In this document: positions 14,564 through 22,468 of the stretch, in pieces
How the letters are laid out: each line of letters begins with the position of its first letter
Numbering within the stretch: position 1 is the first letter of the stretch
DNA from: Syntrophorhabdaceae bacterium
GTDB taxonomy: Bacteria > Desulfobacterota > Syntrophorhabdia > Syntrophorhabdales > Syntrophorhabdaceae
Length of the DNA: 34,166 nucleotides
NCBI GenBank assembly: GCA_026415015.1
Contig: JAOAHW010000209.1
Coordinates: 1 to 34,166 of the forward strand
Direction: 5' to 3'
Position numbers and translations under genes: made by a program
The notes under the pieces: generated by a model
Told to the model about the DNA's origin: nothing
What the model saw: only the letters and a program-made list of their open reading frames with translations
Database searches by the model: none

Positions 14564-15718
14564 TTATTTAATCTCTTTTTTTATGGTGTCATATAGTGTT
14601 CTATATGGGATATTCATCTCCTCGGCAAGCCTCTTTACATCGTCGAATTCAATATGGATTTTTATATAATCCCCCTTTGAGTTGCTACCATATTTTACCC
14701 GAACAGGGCCAAATGATGTCTCTATCTTCTTTATCTCCCTTTTCAAGACCTCTCTTGAATCCCTCCTAAGCCTTATCCCAAAGGTGGTTGTCTCTGTAAA
14801 TATGGCATCCTTTATGTTTTCGAGGTGTTCGTCTCTTGCTATCACAGATAGTCTTATACCGAGCCTGCCTTTTTTCATATACACAGGAAAAAACAGACAG
14901 TCAATAGCGCCTGCCTCCCTTATCCTATCTGACACAGCACCTATATACTCCATATCCATATCATCTATATCTGTCTCTATAACCCAGACATCATCTCCTT
15001 GATGGATGTCATTAGATTCGCCTATGAATATCCTCAATATATCAGGTCTTGATGCCTTGTAAGTCCCTGCCCCGTAACCTGTTTTTTCTATAGACATGGA
15101 GGGTGGGGTATTTTTTCCCTTTACAAAGTGTTTCACGATAGCAGCACCTGTGGGTGTTGTAAGTTCTAAGGCCTCGTCGTAAAAAACCAGCTTCATACCT
15201 GATAAGATCTCAAGGGTAACAGGTGGTGGATTCGGTATAATGCCGTGGGATGTATTTATAGTGCCCCTGCCACAGGGGACTGGGCCACAGTATACCCTGT
15301 CTATACCCATATAGTTTATGCCTGCTGCAACACCTATGATGTCGATGAGTGTGTCTATGTTTGAGAGTTCATGGAAATGGAGCTCATCCTTTGATATACC
15401 GTGAATCTTTGATTCTGCATCCACAATAATATGGAGTATAGCCCTTGCATCTTCCTTTATCCCCTCGTCTAAATCTATATCTTCAATTACCTTCTCCATC
15501 TCCTGTATCGTGAGGTGGATATGGGACTGCTCTATATTCAGGTGCAGGCCCTCTATAATACCATGGGTTATCTTTTCAGGGGTTATCTCAGGCAAAGGAT
15601 AGGGCATTTTTTTTAGTGTCTTTATGAGTTCATCAAAGGGATAACCTGCATGGATGAGGGCAGCCAGCATCATATCTCCGCTTATCCCGAATATAGGGTC
15701 TATGTAGATTATCTTCAT
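14564..15718 (-). CDS. larC: Nickel-pincer cofactor biosynthesis protein LarC
   Basis: The 384-residue protein opens with IIYIDPIFGISGDMMLAAL, the signature of the DUF111/LarC family. It contains ELSNIDTLIDIIGVAAG and PNPPPVTLEILSG, followed by the C-terminal nickel-binding domain (VWVIETDIDDMDMEYIG...). LarC uses CTP to insert nickel into the bis-thiocarboxylate precursor, completing the NPN cofactor of lactate racemase and related LarA enzymes. In lactobacilli it is made by programmed frameshifting; here it is a single uninterrupted frame. larB lies directly upstream with a 2-base gap. larE and any larA-type enzyme are not in the window. Confidence 0.93.
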   Translation of the reverse strand: MKIIYIDPIFGISGDMMLAALIHAGYPFDELIKTLKKMPYPLPEITPEKITHGIIEGLHLNIEQSHIHLTIQEMEKVIEDIDLDEGIKEDARAILHIIVDAESKIHGISKDELHFHELSNIDTLIDIIGVAAGINYMGIDRVYCGPVPCGRGTINTSHGIIPNPPPVTLEILSGMKLVFYDEALELTTPTGAAIVKHFVKGKNTPPSMSIEKTGYGAGTYKASRPDILRIFIGESNDIHQGDDVWVIETDIDDMDMEYIGAVSDRIREAGAIDCLFFPVYMKKGRLGIRLSVIARDEHLENIKDAIFTETTTFGIRLRRDSREVLKREIKKIETSFGPVRVKYGSNSKGDYIKIHIEFDDVKRLAEEMNIPYRTLYDTIKKEIK

Positions 15719-15720
15719 AA

Positions 15721-16464
15721 TTATAGCCGATTTATAAGGGTTGCAAAGTAGGCAGCACCAAAACCATTATCTATATTAAAGACAGAGACAGTAGAGCATG
15801 AATTGAGCATGGCAAATAGTGCTGTCAAGCCACCGAGACTTGCACCATAACCAACACTTGTAGGGACACCTATTACAGGGACGCCAACAATGCCTGCAAT
15901 AACAGATGGCAGTGCACCCTCCATACCTGCCACTGCGATTATCACCCTTGCCTTTTTCAGTGTATCCATATTTCCAAAAAGCCTGTGTATGCCTGCTACG
16001 CCCACATCATAGAGCCTCTCTGTCCTGTTGCCAAAAAACACAGAGGTTATATATGCCTCCTCTGCCACAGGTATATCGCTTGTCCCTGCAGAGACCACAA
16101 GGACAGTCCCCTTACCTGTAATAGTTTTATCTTCTTTTATATAGAGGCACCCTGCCCTCTCATTATATACAGCAGCAGGGAATCTCTTGCACAGGCTTTT
16201 ACCTATTTTATTTTCAAGACGGGTTATCAGGACATCCTGTTTTTTTTCTATCATGGCATCTATAATATCTGTAAGCTCGCCTAAGGTCTTGCCTTTACCG
16301 AATACAACCTCCTGCAGACCCTTGCGTAATGACCTGTGGTAGTCAAGTTTTGTATGATTTAGGTCTTTAAACGGCAAATCTTTTAGCCTCTCAAGGGCCT
16401 CTTCAGGGGATGTAATGCCATCTCTTACTGCTTTTAGGAGGTTTTTTATGTCTGTCTCTTTCAT
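15721..16464 (-). CDS. larB: Nickel-pincer cofactor biosynthesis protein LarB
   Basis: This 247-residue protein belongs to the AIR-carboxylase-like family (related to PurE). The C-terminal half carries VVSAGTSDIPVAEEA, GVAGIHRLF, VAGMEGALPSVIAGI and GVPTSVGYGA, all typical of LarB. LarB carboxylates the pyridinium ring of nicotinic acid adenine dinucleotide and hydrolyses the phosphoanhydride, the first step of NPN synthesis. The N-terminal 100 residues are the helical LarB-specific part. It is followed immediately by larC and preceded by yraN, 14 bases away. Confidence 0.92.
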   Translation of the reverse strand: MKETDIKNLLKAVRDGITSPEEALERLKDLPFKDLNHTKLDYHRSLRKGLQEVVFGKGKTLGELTDIIDAMIEKKQDVLITRLENKIGKSLCKRFPAAVYNERAGCLYIKEDKTITGKGTVLVVSAGTSDIPVAEEAYITSVFFGNRTERLYDVGVAGIHRLFGNMDTLKKARVIIAVAGMEGALPSVIAGIVGVPVIGVPTSVGYGASLGGLTALFAMLNSCSTVSVFNIDNGFGAAYFATLINRL

Positions 16465-16477
16465 ATCTCTACCAAAG

Positions 16478-16831
16478 TCATTCTACTGCAAAGGCGTTTT
16501 TAACAATCTTAACACCATCACTGCCTATGCCTACTACATCAAACCTTGCCTTTTTATTAGAACCCCTGTTTTCTTTTAGGTAAAACTGGGCTGACCTTAT
16601 CATGTGTCTTTTCTTTATCTCATTTATAGAATGGAGGGGGCCTCCAAATCTCTGACTATTTCTCTTTTTGACCTCTACAAAAACAATATAGCCTCCCTCT
16701 TCTGCTATGATATCTATCTCACCAAAGGGGCTGGTGTAGTTCCTCTCTAATATCCTGTATCCCTCAGCCTTGAGGATCTTGACAGCCCTCTCCTCTCCCT
16801 CTTTGCCCTCTTTTCTCTTACCATCTATCAA
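16478..16831 (-). CDS. yraN: YraN/UPF0102 family nuclease-like protein
   Basis: The 117-residue protein shows the UPF0102 core GEERAVKILKAEGYRILERN and a nuclease-like E-x(n)-D-x(n)-ExK motif (GEIDIIAEEGGYIVFVEVKKR), placing it in the PD-(D/E)xK superfamily. Its activity is not established. As in many genomes it follows rnhB, here overlapping it by 14 bases. Confidence 0.93.
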   Translation of the reverse strand: MIDGKRKEGKEGEERAVKILKAEGYRILERNYTSPFGEIDIIAEEGGYIVFVEVKKRNSQRFGGPLHSINEIKKRHMIRSAQFYLKENRGSNKKARFDVVGIGSDGVKIVKNAFAVE

Positions 16832-17405
16832 GATATTCCCTCACGCCCTTAAATGTCTTTCTGTGGATTGGAGATATACCGTGTTTTTCTATAGCCAGCC
16901 TGTGGTCTTTTGTGGGGTAGCCCTTATTTTTTTTAAAGTTATATACAGGATAAAGGGTGTGATATGCATCCATAATCCTGTCTCTTGTAACCTTTGCGAT
17001 TATAGATGCACAGGCTATGAAGAAGCACTTTCTGTCACCTTTTATGATGGTCTTTCCATGAGGAAAACCATATACACCATGATTTCCATCAATGAGGAGT
17101 AAGTCAGGATTAATGCGGGTATTTTTGATGGCCCTCTCCATGGATAGGAGGGATGCCTTTAGTATATTGACCTTTTCTATCTCTTCATGGTCTGCTATGC
17201 CTACACCAATACTATATGCATTTTCTATAATCCACTTAAAAAGCCCTTCCCTTTGTGTCTCTGATAAAAGCTTTGAATCTCTGATATCTCCCTTATAAAC
17301 AGGGATATCTTTCCATATGACACATGAGGATACAACAGGGCCTGCCAGGGGTCCCCTGCCTGCCTCATCTATACCGGCTACAAGACCCTTAATCTGGCAA
17401 TGCAT
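16818..17405 (-). CDS. rnhB: Ribonuclease HII
   Basis: RNase HII cleaves RNA in RNA-DNA hybrids and starts removal of ribonucleotides from DNA. The 195-residue sequence has GIDEAGRGPLAGPVV with D13 and E14, the third acid at D106 (LLIDGN) and the fourth at D124 (IKGDRK), followed by ASIIAKVTRD. Its start touches the rplS stop (17405), and its end overlaps yraN, in the standard trmD-rplS-rnhB-yraN order. Confidence 0.96.
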   Translation of the reverse strand: MHCQIKGLVAGIDEAGRGPLAGPVVSSCVIWKDIPVYKGDIRDSKLLSETQREGLFKWIIENAYSIGVGIADHEEIEKVNILKASLLSMERAIKNTRINPDLLLIDGNHGVYGFPHGKTIIKGDRKCFFIACASIIAKVTRDRIMDAYHTLYPVYNFKKNKGYPTKDHRLAIEKHGISPIHRKTFKGVREYLDRW

Positions 17406-17752
17406 CAGTCTCTTTTTTCTTTTAGCTTTGCTGCCTTGCCCTTTAAGTTTCTCAGGTAATAGAGCTTTGCCCTTCTTACCTTGCTCTTGCCCACAACCTC
17501 TATCTTTTCTATAAGGGGTGAATGCATGGGAAAGGTCTTTTCAATGCCTACACCATAAGATATCTTTCTTACTGTAAATGTGGCCCTTGTGTTTCCGCCC
17601 CTCTTTCTTATAACAACACCCTCAAAGACCTGGACCCTCTCCTTGTCACCTTCAAATATCTTCGTGTATACCTTTACGTTGTTGCCCACATTAACCTCAG
17701 GAAGGTCGAGCCTCATATGTTCCTTTTCGATTAGATCAATTGCTTCGTTCAT
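17405..17752 (-). CDS. rplS: 50S ribosomal protein L19
   Basis: The 115-residue protein is a full L19: NVGNNVKVYTKIFEGDKERVQVFEGVVIRKRGG, GVGIEKTFPMHSPLIEKIEVV and KVRRAKLYYLRNLKGKAAKLKE, listed here as separate blocks. I chose ATG 17752 because GAGGAGG lies at the right distance upstream and MNEAIDLIEKEH is the usual N-terminus. The longer frame from 17770 adds six residues. The start lies within the end of the RNA methyltransferase gene (17-base overlap). Confidence 0.97.
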   Translation of the reverse strand: MNEAIDLIEKEHMRLDLPEVNVGNNVKVYTKIFEGDKERVQVFEGVVIRKRGGNTRATFTVRKISYGVGIEKTFPMHSPLIEKIEVVGKSKVRRAKLYYLRNLKGKAAKLKEKRD

Positions 17753-18317
17753 CTTTGCCTCCTCTTTCACCTAAAATTCTATCGAGTATGATACCTATTG
17801 CCACCCTCAAAGACAGGTGATTGTATGCCCCTTGACCGAAGATTGGTTCCAGCATCCTGTCACAGACCTCAATGGTCTCATCTGTTAAGCCCCAGCCTGT
17901 CCCGAAAAGTATAAGGACATGCTGGCCTTCATCTTGGACAATCCTCCTCATATCTCTAAACCCGATCTGTTTATGAGGCCGAGGTTTAGAGGATGTCCCA
18001 ATAATCAGGGGATTACACTTTTTTTTCACTTCTTCTATTACAGCTTCGAGGCTTTCCCTCGTGGCAATAGTATTAAGGGCTACTCCCCTTAAAGGATTAT
18101 AATCAGCGCCATATCCATATCTCCAGTGGTCAATAAGCCTCTCCATGATCATCCTCTGCTTTACAAGGGGAGTAACAATATAGCACATTTTAATCCCAAA
18201 AGTCATGCAACTTCTTGCAATATCATGAAGCTCAAGATTATTTACACTGGTGGCAACAACCTCTTTATTTTTATTATAGACAGGATAATGGATAACAGCG
18301 ATATCTACATTACTCAG
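17736..18317 (-). CDS. SPOUT-type RNA methyltransferase (TrmD-rplS intergenic family), apparent CTG start
   Basis: This family (SAM-dependent RNA methyltransferase, Methyltrn_RNA_4 type) commonly sits between trmD and rplS. The first ATG in frame (18206) would remove the conserved N-terminus. Extending the frame upstream gives SNVDIAVIHYPVYN, VATSVNNLELHDIARSCMTFG and then YIVTPL, just as in the family, which begins with a few residues before DIALLHYPVYN. The frame has no ATG, GTG or TTG there. A CTG at 18315-18317 follows GGAGGG with about 5-base spacing and overlaps the trmD stop by 8 bases. Later motifs are IDHWRYGYG, ATRESL, IIGTSSKPRP, LFGTGWGLTDE and the knot region YNHLSLRVA. The substrate RNA is unknown. 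Confidence 0.85.
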   Translation of the reverse strand: MSNVDIAVIHYPVYNKNKEVVATSVNNLELHDIARSCMTFGIKMCYIVTPLVKQRMIMERLIDHWRYGYGADYNPLRGVALNTIATRESLEAVIEEVKKKCNPLIIGTSSKPRPHKQIGFRDMRRIVQDEGQHVLILFGTGWGLTDETIEVCDRMLEPIFGQGAYNHLSLRVAIGIILDRILGERGGKDERSN

Positions 18318-19044
18318 ATAGACCCTCCATTATCTCCCTTATAAGGACTTCATCTTCCTTGTTTGGCTGGAACCTTTCCATTAAATCAGGTCTTCGTATT
18401 ATGGTCTTTCTTATGGATTCCCTCCTCCTCCATCTTCTTATCTCCTCGTGATTCCCTGAAAGCAAGACAGATGGTACCTCCATACCCATAAAGACCTCTG
18501 GTCGTGTATATTGAGGATATTCGAGGAGCGACTCTTCAAGGCTCTCTTTTACATGAGATTCTTTATTACCCAGGACACCAGGGACAAGCCTTGAAATAGA
18601 ATCAATAAGGACAAGGGCAGATACCTCACCCCCTGATAATATGTAGTCTCCTATAGATATCTCTTCATCTACAAGGTCTATTATCCGCTCGTCTATACCC
18701 TCATACCTGCCGCATATAAGACATAGATGGGGTTTTTTAGCGAGTCTTGAGGCTGTATGCTGTGAAAATACCCTGCCCTGTGGTGTCATGAGTATATAAT
18801 AGGGCCTCCCTAAGTTACTTTCCACATGGTTCATGGCATTATATAAAGGTTCTATCTTCATAACCATACCAGGTCCGCCGCCATATGGTGTATCATCACA
18901 TGTTTTATGGGTATCATGGGCAAAATCTCTTATGTTGACTATATTAAACCTTAAGATCTTGTTATCTGTTGCCTTTTTTATAATACTCTCATTTAAGGGT
19001 GATTCAAAGAACTTTGGAAATAGGGTAAGAACTGTAAAGATCAT
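18310..19044 (-). CDS. trmD: tRNA (guanine-37-N1)-methyltransferase
   Basis: TrmD makes m1G37 in tRNAs and so prevents +1 frameshifting. The 244-residue sequence has the full set of motifs: FTVLTLFPKFFESPL at the N-terminus, PYGGGPGMVMK, the trefoil-knot segments LICGRYEGIDERI and ISIGDYILSGGE, and RPEVFMGMEVPSVLLSGNH. It starts within four bases of the rimM stop, and its 3' end carries the Shine-Dalgarno and start of the RNA methyltransferase. Confidence 0.97.
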   Translation of the reverse strand: MIFTVLTLFPKFFESPLNESIIKKATDNKILRFNIVNIRDFAHDTHKTCDDTPYGGGPGMVMKIEPLYNAMNHVESNLGRPYYILMTPQGRVFSQHTASRLAKKPHLCLICGRYEGIDERIIDLVDEEISIGDYILSGGEVSALVLIDSISRLVPGVLGNKESHVKESLEESLLEYPQYTRPEVFMGMEVPSVLLSGNHEEIRRWRRRESIRKTIIRRPDLMERFQPNKEDEVLIREIMEGLSE

Positions 19045-19538
19045 GCAAGGAGATCATCTCCCTTGACATTTATTATAGAGCGCTCAATATCGATAGATAT
19101 TACGAATGTGTCTATCATGGGTATTAGTATCTCTCTATCCCCTTTTACCACAATGACATCGTTTGCCTTTGTGTGCATTATATAATCAACCTTCCCGAGT
19201 AGTTCGCCAGACTTGTTTACTACATCAAGGCCAATAAGTTGATAGTCATAGTACTCATCTGGTCCAAGGCCCGGAAGGTCTTCTTCCTTTACAAACAACT
19301 CTTTGTTTATAAAGGGAGTGACCTTCTCTAATCCATCGTAACCAAAAAATTTAATATAAAAAATATCTTTCTGGAATCTGATACGCTCTGGTTTTAGCTC
19401 TATCCACTCATCCCTTTGCCTTACGAGGAAATTATTGTATCTATTTAATCCCTCCCTTTCCTCGTTATAATACCAGAACTTTACCTCTCCCTTTAAACCA
19501 TGGGTGGATATTACCCTTCCAATGGAGACGCATTTCAT
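19041..19538 (-). CDS. rimM: Ribosome maturation factor RimM
   Basis: RimM binds S19 and helps 30S head assembly. The 165-residue protein has the N-terminal beta-barrel motif SIGRVISTHGLKGEVKFWYY and the PRC-barrel half with GPDEYYDYQLIGLDVVNKSGELLGKV and ILIPMIDTFVISIDIE. Its start abuts the khpA stop at 19538, and its end overlaps trmD. Confidence 0.96.
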   Translation of the reverse strand: MKCVSIGRVISTHGLKGEVKFWYYNEEREGLNRYNNFLVRQRDEWIELKPERIRFQKDIFYIKFFGYDGLEKVTPFINKELFVKEEDLPGLGPDEYYDYQLIGLDVVNKSGELLGKVDYIMHTKANDVIVVKGDREILIPMIDTFVISIDIERSIINVKGDDLLA

Positions 19539-19771
19539 TATTCAATTATTTCAAGCACTGCCCTTTTCTTTGCCTTAGTTGAGGCTGCACTGAGGATGGT
19601 CCTCATAGCCCTTGCAGTCCTGCCCTGCTTTCCAATTACCTTGCCAAGGTCATCCTTGGCTACATTTAATTCAATTACTGATGTCTTCTCTCCCTCGATC
19701 TCAGCAACCTTCACCTGATCTGGATTGTCTACCAATGCCTTTGCAATGAACTCGATTAAGTCTCTTAACAT
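19538..19771 (-). CDS. khpA: KH-domain RNA-binding protein KhpA
   Basis: The 77-residue protein is a single KH domain with the GxxG loop in LGKVIGKQGRTARAMRTIL. It opens with the family sequence LRDLIEFIAKALVDNPDQV. KhpA binds RNA broadly and is linked to control of cell elongation and sRNA action in some bacteria. The position between rpsP and rimM is standard. A good GGAGGTGGGAG lies upstream. Confidence 0.96.
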   Translation of the reverse strand: MLRDLIEFIAKALVDNPDQVKVAEIEGEKTSVIELNVAKDDLGKVIGKQGRTARAMRTILSAASTKAKKRAVLEIIE

Positions 19772-19787
19772 CTCCCACCTCCGGATA

Positions 19788-20045
19788 TTATTGTGTTAAT
19801 TCTTTTAAGACCCCTTCTTTCTTAAAGATGTTTTCTACAGTTTTTGTGGGCTTAGCCCCTTTTTTATACCATGCCTTTATCTTTTCCCTGTCGAGGGTTA
19901 TCTGGGCTGGCTCTCTTAACGGATCATAGGTCCCCACATTCTCTATAAACCTGCCATCTCTCGGATAGATGCTCTCTGCCACAACAATCCTGTAAAAAGG
20001 TTTCTTCTTAGTCCCGTAACGTGATAATCTGAACTTAACAGCCAA
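19788..20045 (-). CDS. rpsP: 30S ribosomal protein S16
   Basis: The 85-residue protein is a complete S16: AVKFRLSRYGTKKKPFYRIVVAES, PRDGRFIENVGTYDP and WYKKGAKPTKTVENIFKKEGV, given as separate blocks. It follows ffh by 11 bases and precedes khpA by 16 bases. Confidence 0.97.
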   Translation of the reverse strand: MAVKFRLSRYGTKKKPFYRIVVAESIYPRDGRFIENVGTYDPLREPAQITLDREKIKAWYKKGAKPTKTVENIFKKEGVLKELTQ

Positions 20046-20056
20046 TATGCCACCTC

Positions 20057-21388
20057 CTATCGGAATAATAATTGTTTTGGTAGACCTTTCATTCCACCTT
20101 TTGCGAATTTCTTTATCATCTTCTTTGTCTCTGCATATTTTTTAAGCAGGTCATTCACATCCTGCACCTTTGTCCCGCTACCTTTTGATATCCTGAGCCT
20201 CCTGCTCCCGTCTATTATATGGGGATAGAGCCTCTCTTTTTTTGTCATGGAGTTGATAATAGCCTCTATCTTTTTAATATCCTTTTCCGCTGCCTGAAAA
20301 TCTATAGCACCCTTTAATTTGTTTAGACCTGGAAACATACTAATTATGGATTCCAGTGAGCCGAGTTTTTTCATCTGTTTTATCTGGTCCCTGAAATCCT
20401 CAAGGGTAAACTCATCCTTCCTTATCCTCTTTTCAAGCTCCCTTGCCTTTTTCTCATCAAAGACCTCCTGGGCCTTTTCCACAAGGGATACCACATCACC
20501 CATACCGAGGATACGGGATGCCATCCTCTCAGGATGGAAGGGTTCAAGGGCATCGAGTTTTTCGCCAATGCCTATGAGTTTTATGGGTCTTCCTGTTACA
20601 GCCCTTATGGAGAGTGCTGCACCACCTCTGGTATCTCCATCGAGCTTGGTCAGTATTACACCATCTATACCAAGCCTCTCATGGAATGTCTTTGCAATAC
20701 CCACGGCATCCTGACCTGTCATGGAGTCTATGACAAGGAGGGTCTCCTTAGGGTTAAGGACCTTTTTCTGGTTTATGAGCTCCTCAACCATCTCATCATT
20801 TATATGGAGCCTACCTGCTGTATCAACAATGACAATATCAAATCCGTTTTTCATGGCATAGGCCTTTGCCTCTGTGCAGAGGACAACAGGGTTTTTAATG
20901 TCCTTTACAGGGAATGTGCTTATACCTATCTGATTACCTATCTTCGTCAATTGCTCAATAGCAGCAGGCCTATATATATCAGTGGGGACAAGTAGTGGTT
21001 TTCTACCTTTTTTTCTTAAGAATAAGGCAAGCTTCCCTGCTGTGGTAGTCTTACCAGAACCTTGAAGCCCGGCCAAAAGCACAGCAACAGGTGGTGAACC
21101 ACCTACATCAACAGGGACATTCACCCTGCCTAAAAGCTCGCAGAGTTCATCATACACTATCTTTATAAACTGCTGGCCCGGTGTTATGCTTGTTAAGACC
21201 TCTGCCCCGAGAGCCTTTTCTTTTATTTTGTCGAGAAAATCTTTAACAACCTTATAGTTGACGTCTGCCTCAAGGAGGGCAACCCTAACCTCCCTTAGGG
21301 AATCCTTTATATTATCTTCAGAGAGCTTGCCATAGCCCCTTAGTTTTTTAAATGTTGTCTCTAATCTCTCCTGTAACCTTTCGAACAT
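20057..21388 (-). CDS. ffh: Signal recognition particle protein Ffh (SRP54)
   Basis: This 443-residue GTPase binds signal peptides on nascent chains and 4.5S RNA, and delivers ribosomes to FtsY. Domains run in order: the N bundle (1 to about 90), the G domain with the P-loop GLQGSGKTTTAGKLA near 108, DTAGRLHIN, TKLDGDTRGGA and the GMGDVV closing loop, and the Met-containing M domain from about 300 with MFPGLNKLKG and the RNA-binding RRLRISKGSGT. It heads the ffh-rpsP-khpA-rimM-trmD-rplS-rnhB-yraN operon. Its candidate promoter puts the start of transcription only a few bases before the ATG. Confidence 0.97.
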   Translation of the reverse strand: MFERLQERLETTFKKLRGYGKLSEDNIKDSLREVRVALLEADVNYKVVKDFLDKIKEKALGAEVLTSITPGQQFIKIVYDELCELLGRVNVPVDVGGSPPVAVLLAGLQGSGKTTTAGKLALFLRKKGRKPLLVPTDIYRPAAIEQLTKIGNQIGISTFPVKDIKNPVVLCTEAKAYAMKNGFDIVIVDTAGRLHINDEMVEELINQKKVLNPKETLLVIDSMTGQDAVGIAKTFHERLGIDGVILTKLDGDTRGGAALSIRAVTGRPIKLIGIGEKLDALEPFHPERMASRILGMGDVVSLVEKAQEVFDEKKARELEKRIRKDEFTLEDFRDQIKQMKKLGSLESIISMFPGLNKLKGAIDFQAAEKDIKKIEAIINSMTKKERLYPHIIDGSRRLRISKGSGTKVQDVNDLLKKYAETKKMIKKFAKGGMKGLPKQLLFR

Positions 21389-21397
21389 ACAGCCAAT

Positions 21398-21426
21398 AAG
21401 ATAATAGAAAAATCACATATAGTCAA
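21398..21426 (-). promoter_or_regulatory. Candidate sigma-70 promoter for the ffh operon
   Basis: On the minus strand TTGACT (21421-21426), a 17-base spacer and TATCTT (21398-21403) precede the ffh ATG (21388). Only 9 bases separate the -10 box from the start codon, so the transcript would be leaderless or nearly so. No Shine-Dalgarno is seen before the ATG. Pattern-based only. Confidence 0.45.
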
Positions 21427-21478
21427 TGATAATCAACATTAAGGTATTTATATCTTTTGAAAAATAAAGGTAATATAA

Positions 21479-21913
21479 TTAAAGGCTAAGGAGCTTAAAC
21501 CCTGATACAGGATCAGGTTCTCTTGAAGCGTCTATTCCATCAAGTTCAAGGATAATCCCCTCTAATATGATGAATGTATCTGCTGACCCTCTCAGACAGC
21601 CTACCCTTGTGCTGTCTTTTTTACCGTATGCACCGTGGAGATGTATAATAGGTTCATCTTTATGCCAGAATATAGTACCAATCCCAAGGGTCTCATGGCT
21701 TTCTGTGAGCCTACGCCATACAGGTTCAGGTGGCAGCTCATCCCTTTCAGGACCAACAACAATATCTGCCTTTTTTATACCACCTACAAGATAGAGGATG
21801 CCTGCCTTTATATCTTCTTTTTTTACAATGTCTATAATATGTTCGAGTACTGGATCGCCATCATCAAACTGGAGTACAAATACCCTTCCTATCCTGGCTG
21901 TCTTATATTTCAT
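21479..21913 (-). CDS. PPC/DUF296-domain protein
   Basis: The 144-residue protein is a single PPC (DUF296) domain: RIGRVFVLQFDDGDPVLEHI, AGILYLVGGIKKADIVVGP, HLHGAYG with the paired histidines that form the trimer metal site, and SADTFIILEGIILELDG. In plants the domain accompanies AT-hooks; stand-alone bacterial versions are trimers of unknown function, so the common name 'DNA-binding protein' is not supported by the sequence itself. A Shine-Dalgarno-like AAAGGA precedes the ATG. It follows the 114-residue gene with a 32-base gap. Confidence 0.9.
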   Translation of the reverse strand: MKYKTARIGRVFVLQFDDGDPVLEHIIDIVKKEDIKAGILYLVGGIKKADIVVGPERDELPPEPVWRRLTESHETLGIGTIFWHKDEPIIHLHGAYGKKDSTRVGCLRGSADTFIILEGIILELDGIDASREPDPVSGFKLLSL

Positions 21914-21945
21914 CTATTTCCTTTTATCCTTAAAACTAACTTAAA

Positions 21946-22290
21946 TCACTTTTTGATAGGCTCTAGATCCACCTCTTTGCCAAAGGTATCGGCAAGCTCT
22001 TTTTCGAGCCCTTCAAGGTCATCTTTTTTATCGAACTCTATGACGAGCTCCCTGTCGTCCAAGACCTTGAGCCTACCATACTTTTTCACAATCTCGGTGA
22101 CCTTTATCGGGTCTACAGTAATCCATCCCTTCATCCGCTTTACAAGCTCCTCACCATTAAAGGCCCTCTCTATGGTGAGGTCCACCTTTCTTTTCTTTGC
22201 CTCCCAACCCACAAGGGCTGGCTGAACAACCATAGGTGTAACAGGGTCATGCATGGCCGCACACCTGAACCATAGTTTAGCCCTAATCAT
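21946..22290 (-). CDS. Uncharacterised 114-residue protein
   Basis: I do not recognise the family. The protein is soluble and charged, with no membrane segment. It starts MIRAKLWFRCAAMHDPVTPMVVQPALVGWEA (N-terminal block with Cys10 and His14) and ends in a Lys/Glu-rich half with DLTIERAF and DDRELVIEFDKKDDLEGLEKELADTF, the latter likely beta-alpha. GAGGTGAAGG upstream supports ATG 22290 over the internal ATG at residue 13. It is divergent from the IclR regulator and upstream of the PPC protein, so it may belong to that regulator's target unit. Confidence 0.75.
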   Translation of the reverse strand: MIRAKLWFRCAAMHDPVTPMVVQPALVGWEAKKRKVDLTIERAFNGEELVKRMKGWITVDPIKVTEIVKKYGRLKVLDDRELVIEFDKKDDLEGLEKELADTFGKEVDLEPIKK

Positions 22291-22376
22291 AATCCTTCAC
22301 CTCATTTTTTATAAAGAAGAAATATTTTATCAATAACAGCCAATCCTCACAAGGGAAAAATGAAATATTGTCTCTG

Positions 22377-22466
22377 TTCACTATCGTAATTTAGTATCTA
22401 TAAATTCAACATCAAATAAACATTGACAAATCATGCTATTCATTATATAAAGTTCATCATAGTGAA
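22377..22466 (+). promoter_or_regulatory. iclR promoter with repeated operator-like half-palindromes
   Basis: TTGACA (22423-22428), a 17-base spacer and TATAAA (22446-22451) form a near-consensus promoter ending 17 bases before the iclR ATG. The imperfect palindrome TTCATCATAGTGAA (22453-22466, 10 of 14 positions symmetric) covers the predicted start of transcription. A related TTCACTATCGTAA lies at 22377-22389. Overlap of such sites with the promoter suggests autorepression by the IclR protein, an inference from the usual behaviour of the family. Confidence 0.5.
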
Positions 22467-22468
22467 TT

